Below, one piece after another: positions 8,251 to 13,623 of a DNA stretch of 13,623 nt (the stretch's first letter is position 1; the number at the start of each line of letters is the position of its first letter). The position numbers were made by a program, and so were the translations under genes. Origin of the DNA: Proteiniphilum sp. UBA4084 (GTDB taxonomy: Bacteria > Bacteroidota > Bacteroidia > Bacteroidales > Dysgonomonadaceae). The notes beneath the pieces were generated by a model. The model worked only from the letters and a program-made list of their open reading frames with translations. It ran no database searches and was not told the origin of the DNA. The stretch covers positions 3,592 to 17,214 of the forward strand of contig DFYK01000110.1 in the NCBI GenBank assembly GCA_002383605.1. The letters run 5' to 3'.

Positions 8251-8282
8251 ACATCAACTAAATGATTTTACCCAATCTTTGT

Positions 8283-8306
8283 TGAACAAAATCAATTTTT
8301 TGTTCA
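8283..8306. repeat. 9-base inverted repeat upstream of rlmD
   Basis: TGAACAAAA (8283-8291) and TTTTGTTCA (8298-8306) are perfect inverted arms with a 6-base spacer. The element lies about 60-80 bases upstream of the rlmD ATG and just upstream of its putative -33 region, a position suited to a regulator site. There is no T-tract after the arms on either strand, so it is not an obvious terminator. Confidence 0.35.
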
Positions 8307-8364
8307 TTAGAAAACAATTTTTAAATTTTAGTCAGTTTACCAAAGCTGTATCACTACTGCTACC

Positions 8365-8641
8365 TTAGAACTTTAGACAATCGATACCGATCTGGTTCCT
8401 TTCTTCCGACGTCAAATATTTAATATTTATAAGGTTCATGCCTTTATTAATTTTTACACCTTCTAATTTATATTCATCAACTCTATCATTCTCCCCTAAT
8501 GAATCTATAATAATTGATTTTCCCTGTTTATTGAAAGCGAAAAAGTTCCATATCTTGGTCTTTGGTAAATTTAATTGTCACATCAGATAATTGATTCTCA
8601 TTAAATAAGAAAGACAACGTAAGGGTATCTTCAGATTTCAT
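8365..8641 (-). pseudogene. Frameshifted gene relic, C-terminal part of an unidentified protein
   Basis: Two overlapping minus-strand frames look like one broken coding sequence. The first reads from an ATG at 8641 (starting MKSEDTLTLSFLFNENQLSD) to a stop at 8528. The second, shifted by one base, is open from 8578 and reads WNFFAFNKQGKSIIIDS, then DRVDEYKLEGVKINKGMNLI, ending IGIDCLKF with a TAA at 8365-8367. Joined by a one-base shift between about 8578 and 8528 they give roughly 95 residues of beta-rich, protein-like sequence. A TAG sits directly before the ATG, so the upstream part of the parent gene is missing. I do not recognise the family; a C-terminal domain of a larger exported protein is possible. 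A sequencing error could also explain the shift. Confidence 0.45.
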
Positions 8642-8647
8642 CTAACT

Positions 8648-8839
8648 CAAAAAAAACTGCATATTATTGCTCCAGCCTCTATTAATATTGTTACTTTAAC
8701 GAAAAAAGCCGAGAACATACCTGTTAAGAAAGGTTTTGCCATGATCCACAGAAAATGGAACAACTCTGACAAGATAATCCTCTCGTTGGATATGCCGGTG
8801 GAGGTGATTGAAGATAATACCAGCAAATTATTTGACTGA
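8648..8839 (+). pseudogene. Relic of a GH127/DUF1680-type glycosidase C-terminal domain
   Basis: The plus strand is open from about 8609 to a TGA at 8837-8839. From 8657 it reads LHIIAPASINIVTLTKKAEN, then IPVKKGFAMIHRKWNNSDK and IILSLDMPVEVIEDN. The run G-[FY]-x-x-[IV]-x-R-x-W-x-x-x-D-x-[IV]-x-L-x-L-x-M-P-V is typical of the beta-sandwich after the catalytic barrel in DUF1680 proteins (beta-L-arabinofuranosidase-like, GH127/GH146). There is no start, no barrel, and the segment that should follow is absent: it ends in LFD-stop inside the 3' end of the kinase gene, overlapping it by 12 bases. I read it as a truncated remnant. The family call rests on this one motif region. Confidence 0.45.
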
Positions 8840-9685
8840 TAACACATGATAGTTAATCAGTCCTTCAACGGAAGAAACAGCTATGGTGCCCAGTTTCATG
8901 TGATGCTTTCTAACCACTTGCTCTAAAATATCTTTAAAATAAAAAGCGATTGATCCGATGGAATTAAAGGAGTATTTTTGATAATCTTTATATTGAATGA
9001 CAATGTTTTCGAGAAATTGATCAAAATTAGAATAGACAAGCTCAGAGCAATAACTTGTGTGTAAGTATTGTTTTACAAAAACAGCAAACTTTGCACAGTA
9101 CCTGTTGGGAAGGGCATCTCCATATAGCTCATTTAAGGCTTTTTCCGGAGTCAACTGATAATGATCACTCAATGCATCGCTAATCTTTGAAGGCATATAG
9201 CGTCTTATATAATCGGATAATAATTTTTTCCCTATATAAGCGCCACTACCTTCATCTCCTAATAAGAATCCCAGCGATTCTATATTGTCGGTTATTCTTC
9301 TGCCGTCATAGAGACAACTGTTGGATCCCGTACCCAATATGGCAGCGAACCCCGGGCTTCTTCCCAAAAGGGCGCGGGCTGCAGCCAATAAATCGGTTTC
9401 TATTTTAATATTCGCCTGAGAAAATATTTTGGCAATACCTTGAATCAGTATATTATCCGTATCGGATGAATATCCTCCTCCTGCACTATAAAAAAAGAGG
9501 TCAGAGACATCTGACGATTTATCTTTTATTTCCTGAGGTATGTTATTCTGTAAGGATTGGTATATATACCGGTCGTTTACGAAAAAAGGATGATATCCTT
9601 CTGTTTCAAATAGGGTCGTTTTACCGGTATTTTCGATTAAACACCAGGATGTTTTGGTAGATCCTCCGTCTGCTATTAAAATCAT
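8828..9685 (-). CDS. murK: BadF/BadG-type amino-sugar kinase, probably MurK-like
   Basis: A 285-residue ASKHA-fold kinase of the BadF/BadG/BcrA/BcrD (GlcNAc-kinase-like) family. Phosphate-1 loop is ADGGSTKTSW (5-14). ETDLLAAARA carries the likely catalytic Asp98. ILGTGSNSCLYDG (116-128) and LGDEGSGAYIG (142-152) form the phosphate-2 and sugar/adenosine region. The C-terminal SSVEGLINYH matches the family end, so it appears full length. Position 87 bases after murQ suggests it phosphorylates N-acetylmuramic acid to MurNAc-6-phosphate, the substrate of MurQ, as in the Tannerella forsythia murTKQ system. GlcNAc kinase activity is the main alternative. The annotation as MurK comes from context and is not visible in the sequence itself. 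Its last 12 bases overlap the opposing glycosidase relic. Confidence 0.8.
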   Translation of the reverse strand: MILIADGGSTKTSWCLIENTGKTTLFETEGYHPFFVNDRYIYQSLQNNIPQEIKDKSSDVSDLFFYSAGGGYSSDTDNILIQGIAKIFSQANIKIETDLLAAARALLGRSPGFAAILGTGSNSCLYDGRRITDNIESLGFLLGDEGSGAYIGKKLLSDYIRRYMPSKISDALSDHYQLTPEKALNELYGDALPNRYCAKFAVFVKQYLHTSYCSELVYSNFDQFLENIVIQYKDYQKYSFNSIGSIAFYFKDILEQVVRKHHMKLGTIAVSSVEGLINYHVLSVK

Positions 9686-9772
9686 AATGTCTTTCCTATT
9701 TAAAATTCCAATGATTTTGGATAATTATTTAACCAACTTTTTGAACAAGGGGTGATTTCCGCAATAATTTCT

Positions 9773-10600
9773 TTATTGTTTAGCGTTGTCCGGAATCTTT
9801 ATATTGTGTAAAGCTTTTTGAACATTCCCGTACTTGAACAGTATTTCTTTCGCTTTATCATAGTCAGAGATCATCGCCTTTTCCATTAAGATCCTTACTG
9901 CCCTGTCGATAATTTTATTATTGATTAACTGTACATTCCACATGCTGTTATCCAATACTCTTCCTATTTGTATCATAGTTGTTGTACTGATCATATCGAA
10001 TATCATTTTCTGGGAAGTTCCGGCTTTCATTCTTGTACTGCCTGTGACAAATTCAGGTCCGGTAATGACTTCTACCGGATAATCGGATTGTTCCGCAATA
10101 GGAGAATCGGGATTATTAACAACGCAACACGTGGTAATACCATGCTCCCTGCATTTTTTTAAACCTTGCAAAACAAAGGGTGTAGTTCCGCTTGCCGATA
10201 TTCCGACGACTATATCTTTTTTTGATATATTCTTTTTTTGTAATGATTCCCAGGCTTCTTCCGTGTCGTCTTCTTTTTCTTCCAATGCTAAAACCAACTT
10301 ATCTACTCCTCCTGCCAATATTACATCAATCATACCGTCTTCCATTCCATAAGTCGTAGGTAATTCAATCACATCCAACACCGAAAGTCTACCCCCCGTT
10401 CCTGCTCCTAAATAGATCATTCTTCCGCCGGATCGTATCTTTTGAACAACAGCAGTGATCAGTTTGTCCAGTTGAGGTTTTGCTTTTTCCACTGCAAAAG
10501 CAATGGTTTTGTACTCAGTGATTAATTCGTTTGTTAATTCTTTCACTGTTTGAGTTTCTAAATGCCTGTAATTAGAAGGCTGTTCGGTTATTTTGATCAT
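9773..10600 (-). CDS. murQ: N-acetylmuramic acid 6-phosphate etherase
   Basis: A 275-residue SIS-domain lyase-like hydrolase. It opens with MIKITEQPSNYRHLE, the usual MurQ start. The sugar-phosphate loop is LGAGTGGRLSVLDVIELPTTYG-like (64-85), with Glu79 matching the catalytic glutamate of E. coli MurQ (Glu83 region). The second acidic site is in LALEEKEDD (Glu107 or its neighbour). SASGTTPFV is the second SIS phosphate-binding segment, and TGSTRMKAGTSQK is the MurQ/GCKR signature. It removes the D-lactyl ether from MurNAc-6-phosphate, giving GlcNAc-6-phosphate and D-lactate in the cytosol. It lies between the aminotransferase and the kinase on the same strand, with gaps of 235 and 87 bases, in a probable peptidoglycan-sugar salvage operon. 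It is slightly shorter than E. coli MurQ at the C-terminus. Confidence 0.95.
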   Translation of the reverse strand: MIKITEQPSNYRHLETQTVKELTNELITEYKTIAFAVEKAKPQLDKLITAVVQKIRSGGRMIYLGAGTGGRLSVLDVIELPTTYGMEDGMIDVILAGGVDKLVLALEEKEDDTEEAWESLQKKNISKKDIVVGISASGTTPFVLQGLKKCREHGITTCCVVNNPDSPIAEQSDYPVEVITGPEFVTGSTRMKAGTSQKMIFDMISTTTMIQIGRVLDNSMWNVQLINNKIIDRAVRILMEKAMISDYDKAKEILFKYGNVQKALHNIKIPDNAKQ

Positions 10601-10707
10601 ATGGATTATATCGATTAATTGAAATAAAAACGTAATACTCTCTCTTCCTTGCCAAAATATTGCATCGGATGTCCGGATTATTTATATAATGAACTTTTTG
10701 TAACTTC

Positions 10708-10723
10708 CCCGTTAATTAACGGG
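10708..10723. repeat. Perfect 16-base palindrome CCCGTTAATTAACGGG
   Basis: A perfect self-complementary sequence between the 3' end of the aminotransferase gene and murQ, 108 bases before the murQ ATG. It has no loop and no following T-tract, so it is a better candidate for a dimeric regulator site than a terminator. It could control an internal promoter in front of murQK, but I see no clear TAnnTTTG box next to it. Confidence 0.4.
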
Positions 10724-10835
10724 AATAATATAATATGGACCTTATAGTACTTATTTGATTTCTACCATTGTTATGAATTCTAAATTATCGCGTAAATAAG
10801 CTTCATCGGGTAACTGCTCTCTATTGTAGAATTTA

Positions 10836-12188
10836 TCAGATTCTGGATATCTCGCTCGAATATGTAGCAATTTTCTTAATCGCTTCCGCAATCTGTTCCA
10901 TATCTGTTTTGGTTCCAAGAAGCATGTTTTGACTAAACCATAGGGCTTCTTCATCGCACAACCTGTCATTTTGCGGACAAGAAAGACTTTCGACCCATTC
11001 TTTAATTCTTTTCTCACCGTAAATGTTGAGATAGTATTTATTTTGAGCCAGATCTGTAATATACTTTTCCCGCGTCATGGAAGTATATCCACTGGAGCAA
11101 GGTATTCCTTCAGCGTCTAAAGCATTCATAAATTGTGATCTCGACATTTCGGAGAACATTCTCTTATCATACCGAAACATATAGAGATGATAAGCGCTTT
11201 TAGTAACGCCATCGTATAGTTTAGCCGGCTTTATTCCGGGTATTTGTATCAACATTTCCGTCAGATACTGAGCGTTTTCCCATCTTCTTTTCACTTGTTC
11301 CGTGAGTCTTGTCATTTGAGCAAGCAAAATAGCGGCCTGAAATTCAGTTATACGAAGATTCGATCCCCTGATGCCCGATCCCGGCACAAGGCTGGCCACA
11401 TCCGCCCCCTGGCCTTGATGATGGAAACCGTAACAATTTTGATAAAATGTATCATCGTTGGTGATAACCGCCCCACCTTCACCTGAGCTTAGATTTTTTG
11501 ATTCCTGAAAACTGAATGCACCTCCAAGCCCCCAATTACCCACGCATTTTCCTTTCCACTCCGCCATATGGGCCTGGCAGGCATCTTCAATTACCGGGAT
11601 GTTATGTTTTTCGGAAACTTTCAGAACTCTATCCACATCAAAAGGAGAACCGCCGATATGTACCGGCATAATGACTTTTGTGTTGTTTGAGATGGCCGAT
11701 TCTATTTCATCGGCATCAATCTGAAAACTTTCAATATCAACATCTACAAACACAGGTAATGCGTAATTCAAAACGATTACATTATAAGTGGCTATGAAAG
11801 TGTATGGCGGAATAATAACTTCATCGCCGGGACCGATACACAAAGCCCCTAACATTGTATATAGAGCGCTTGTTCCGCTTGATACCGCTAAGGCTTTCTT
11901 TGCTCCCGTATATTTTTGAAACTCATTTTCAAATTTTGGAGCAGTTTTATTTCCTAACCGGCACCACCCCCCACTATTCAATACTGTCAGCAATTCATCT
12001 TGTTCGATTTGACCAATAAGGGGCCATTTGGACCAATCACCTGTAAATGCTTTCGGACCGCCTAATATGGCCGCTTTTTTAGTCTGTAAATTTGTTCCAC
12101 ATGCAATGTAGGGTAATCCGATTGCCATTCCGACTCCAACCATAGATGAAGTACGTATAAAATTTCTGCGCGTTAGTTTATTCTTCAT
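10836..12188 (-). CDS. Tat-signal DegT/DnrJ/EryC1/StrS-type PLP aminotransferase, apparently exported
   Basis: A fold-type-I aminotransferase of the sugar (DegT/StrS) class preceded by an export signal. I choose the ATG at 12188 (450 residues) because it gives the compact n-region MKNKLTRRNFIRTSSMVG; an in-frame ATG at 12209 would add seven residues. The Tat motif is TRRNFI (twin Arg 7-8), then a hydrophobic stretch and LPYIACG, which could be a lipobox with Cys30. The enzyme is intact: SSGTSAL (103-109) for PLP phosphate, EDACQAH (201-207) with Asp202, and FSFQESKNLSSGEGG (225-239) with Schiff-base Lys231. DegT enzymes normally act in the cytosol on nucleotide-linked keto sugars. Tat export would let it fold with PLP before crossing the membrane, so an extracytoplasmic amino- or keto-sugar substrate is inferred. 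It follows susD by 69 bases. Confidence 0.85.
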   Translation of the reverse strand: MKNKLTRRNFIRTSSMVGVGMAIGLPYIACGTNLQTKKAAILGGPKAFTGDWSKWPLIGQIEQDELLTVLNSGGWCRLGNKTAPKFENEFQKYTGAKKALAVSSGTSALYTMLGALCIGPGDEVIIPPYTFIATYNVIVLNYALPVFVDVDIESFQIDADEIESAISNNTKVIMPVHIGGSPFDVDRVLKVSEKHNIPVIEDACQAHMAEWKGKCVGNWGLGGAFSFQESKNLSSGEGGAVITNDDTFYQNCYGFHHQGQGADVASLVPGSGIRGSNLRITEFQAAILLAQMTRLTEQVKRRWENAQYLTEMLIQIPGIKPAKLYDGVTKSAYHLYMFRYDKRMFSEMSRSQFMNALDAEGIPCSSGYTSMTREKYITDLAQNKYYLNIYGEKRIKEWVESLSCPQNDRLCDEEALWFSQNMLLGTKTDMEQIAEAIKKIATYSSEISRI

Positions 12189-12210
12189 TTCAACATTTAT
12201 TATCATCATT

Positions 12211-12238
12211 AAAAAGTGGACTATGATAACTCATAGTC
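12211..12238 (-). terminator. Intercistronic hairpin with T-tract after susD
   Basis: On the minus strand GACTATGA and TCATAGTC are perfect 8-base arms with a 4-base GTTA loop (12219-12238), followed by CAC and five T. It starts 19 bases after the susD stop codon and ends about 23 bases before the chosen aminotransferase start. This has the form of a weak rho-independent terminator. It would lower expression of the downstream enzymes relative to the abundant SusC/SusD proteins, a common arrangement in these loci. It could also act as a 3'-end mRNA stabiliser. Confidence 0.6.
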
Positions 12239-12257
12239 TCACCTTTGTCATAGTTAT

Positions 12258-13623
12258 TTATTTGAGATCGGGCTGATCATCATAATACGGATTTTGCACA
12301 ATCACTCCTTCGCTTTTTATATATTCGTTGCGCGGAATGGGCACCAGGTAATGCTTTTTGTAAAAATCCTTATGAGACAGTAATGCACGGCAACCCTCTC
12401 CCGGTATTTTGGAAGGGTTATATTCGGGTTCTCCACTTGGACCGGCTTTGGCAATACCCCAGGTAATTGTGTTGTCATCGTGCCGGATACCGCTAATACC
12501 ATAAACCATGATATTTTCATATATTTCAGCCAGTTTCCAACGGCGCAGGTCAAAATAACGCTGGTTTTCGAAAGCAAATTCGATGCGACGCTCCTGGATC
12601 AGTTTCTTTCTCATTTCTTCGACTGACAAGGACGAAGACACATGAGGCATCATGACATCTGCTCGATCTCTTATTTTGTTAATATATTCCGTGCATGCGG
12701 CCACATCACCATTGTATTCAAGGCTTGCTTCGGCATAGATCAGATATATTTCGGCGAGGCGGAACCACGGGTACATCCGTGTGTAATTGGTCGTTTCGCT
12801 TACCGGGTCATCGTCAATCAACCATTTGCGTCCCCAATAACCAGTACATTGATTTGACAGGGAATAAAATCGGTCATTATTTTTAATTACGGTATTACCC
12901 GGTGCGGGAGAACAAATTTGAAAATCATAACCGCGATAATTCATTTCAGGGTAGATGATTGATTTATAAAAACGTGGATCGCGTCCGCCCCACGGATCTG
13001 CCGGATCATAGCCGGAACCTTCCTCAAACGGTTTTTTCCCTGTGGCTGCCATTTCGTAATCGCAGACTATGTTTTCCACAGGAGTGAAGGCGTTCCATCC
13101 GCCAATACCTCCTGCGGGAGAATAATGCAGTTGGGCTAACTGGCCGGAAGACGGTAAGAAATATCTTGCCCAGATAACTTCTACCGAATTTGTATTTGTC
13201 CAATAATCATCATATGTGGCTGCAAGTTGGTATGTTCCCTGATTGATCAGTTCTTTTGCAGCGTCACGCGCCAGTTTCCATTTCTCTTTGCTATAGGATC
13301 CCTTGAATACGCTGCCCGTGGGGTCTGTGGGATCGTTGAACAGTAGACTGGCGGCATACAGATAAGTACGCGCTTTCACCGCTTTACACACATCGGCACC
13401 CACTCTACCCTGAACAGCCGGCTTATCGTCAAGCAATTCAATCGCTTTATCCAGATCTGAAATTACAAAATTGACACAATCGTCGTAATTGTCCCTTGCC
13501 AGATTATATTCCTCGCCAAGCTGGAAAACCTTCTCGATGATCGGAACGCCGCCGTATCTTGCCAGAAGATGGGAATAGGTCCATGCCCGGAGAAAATAGA
13601 CTTCCCCTTTGAGCTGTTTTTTT
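12258..13623 (-). CDS. SusD/RagB-family outer-membrane nutrient-binding lipoprotein (5' end outside window)
   Basis: The frame stays open to the window edge (first full codon at 13622), so 454 C-terminal residues are visible; the signal peptide, lipobox and N-terminus are missing. The visible part begins KKQLKGEVYFLRAWTYSHLL then ARYGGVPII, the typical SusD TPR-region signature (E-x-x-F-L-R-A-x-x-Y). Later come YPWFRLAEIYLIYAEASLE, a family helix, and RRIEFAFENQRYFDLRRWK, the strongest SusD motif. The end has HYLVPIPRNEY and IVQNPYYDDQPDLK, also standard. SusD proteins sit on the cell surface as a lid over a SusC TonB-dependent porin; susC would be expected upstream, beyond the window. The glycan bound cannot be read from sequence. 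The genes downstream suggest a muropeptide or amino sugar. Confidence 0.95.
   Translation of the reverse strand, partial: KKQLKGEVYFLRAWTYSHLLARYGGVPIIEKVFQLGEEYNLARDNYDDCVNFVISDLDKAIELLDDKPAVQGRVGADVCKAVKARTYLYAASLLFNDPTDPTGSVFKGSYSKEKWKLARDAAKELINQGTYQLAATYDDYWTNTNSVEVIWARYFLPSSGQLAQLHYSPAGGIGGWNAFTPVENIVCDYEMAATGKKPFEEGSGYDPADPWGGRDPRFYKSIIYPEMNYRGYDFQICSPAPGNTVIKNNDRFYSLSNQCTGYWGRKWLIDDDPVSETTNYTRMYPWFRLAEIYLIYAEASLEYNGDVAACTEYINKIRDRADVMMPHVSSSLSVEEMRKKLIQERRIEFAFENQRYFDLRRWKLAEIYENIMVYGISGIRHDDNTITWGIAKAGPSGEPEYNPSKIPGEGCRALLSHKDFYKKHYLVPIPRNEYIKSEGVIVQNPYYDDQPDLK

Larger units (their letters stand above)
8224..8827. other. Gene-poor AT-rich interval at the core/accessory boundary
   Basis: About 600 bases without an intact gene. 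From left to right it holds the rlmD promoter element, an inverted repeat, a short featureless stretch (about 8307-8364), a frameshifted minus-strand gene relic, and a plus-strand glycosidase relic that runs into the 3' end of the kinase gene. By eye it is far more AT-rich than the sequence to its left. I see no tRNA or IS inverted repeats in it. Confidence 0.6.

Noticed and set aside
7279..8265. Long plus-strand open frame (328 codons) antisense to rlmD
   Set aside because: It mirrors the rlmD coding sequence, has a composition typical of an antisense shadow (many His, Cys, Leu) and no recognisable motif, while the minus frame has all RlmD catalytic residues.
8647..8847. Minus-strand 66-codon frame with hydrophobic stretches
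   Set aside because: Its opposite strand carries the better-supported GH127-like relic; the hydrophobic look comes from complementing Lys/Glu/Asn codons.
9686..9772. Possible hairpin TCCAA...TTGGA between murQ and the kinase
   Set aside because: Only a five-base stem with no T-tract; expected by chance in AT-rich DNA.
1..13623. tRNA, rRNA, CRISPR array, insertion sequence or prophage genes
   Set aside because: No regularly spaced repeats, cloverleaf-like sequence, rRNA sequence, transposase or integrase motifs were seen on either strand.

Overview
The window looks like a chromosomal segment from a Bacteroidetes bacterium of the order Bacteroidales. The evidence is a SusD/RagB nutrient-binding lipoprotein gene, a serine-palmitoyltransferase-type sphingolipid gene, TAnnTTTG-type (sigma-ABfr-like) -7 promoter elements, and no obvious Shine-Dalgarno sequences. 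A relative of the Dysgonomonadaceae/Porphyromonadaceae/Tannerella group is a reasonable guess, but it is inference only.

Left part, about 1-8250: ordinary housekeeping and envelope genes with fairly GC-balanced codons. In order they are a POT-like MFS transporter (+), a dihydroorotate-dehydrogenase-like flavoprotein (-), a DUF389 membrane protein (-), a serine-palmitoyltransferase-like enzyme (-), a ferritin (+), a TraB/GumN-family lipoprotein (+) and a 23S rRNA m5U methyltransferase of the RlmD/RumA type (-). The last two converge with a single base between their stop codons.

Boundary, about 8251-8840: no intact gene. It holds a frameshifted gene relic on the minus strand and, abutting it on the plus strand, a piece that reads like the C-terminal beta-sandwich of a GH127/DUF1680 glycosidase. 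By eye, base composition becomes clearly AT-richer here and stays so to about 12.2 kb. I read this as an edge between conserved and accessory DNA.

Right part, about 8828-13623, all minus strand: an accessory gene set in transcription order susD (5' end outside the window), an intercistronic hairpin plus T-tract, a DegT/DnrJ-type PLP aminotransferase with a Tat signal peptide, murQ (MurNAc-6-phosphate etherase), and a BadF-type sugar kinase that is probably MurK-like. SusD with MurQ and a kinase points to uptake and breakdown of N-acetylmuramic acid or peptidoglycan fragments. An apparently exported, catalytically intact sugar-type aminotransferase between susD and murQ is the most unusual element. 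It may mark a variant peptidoglycan/amino-sugar utilisation locus in which a sugar is transaminated outside the cytoplasm.
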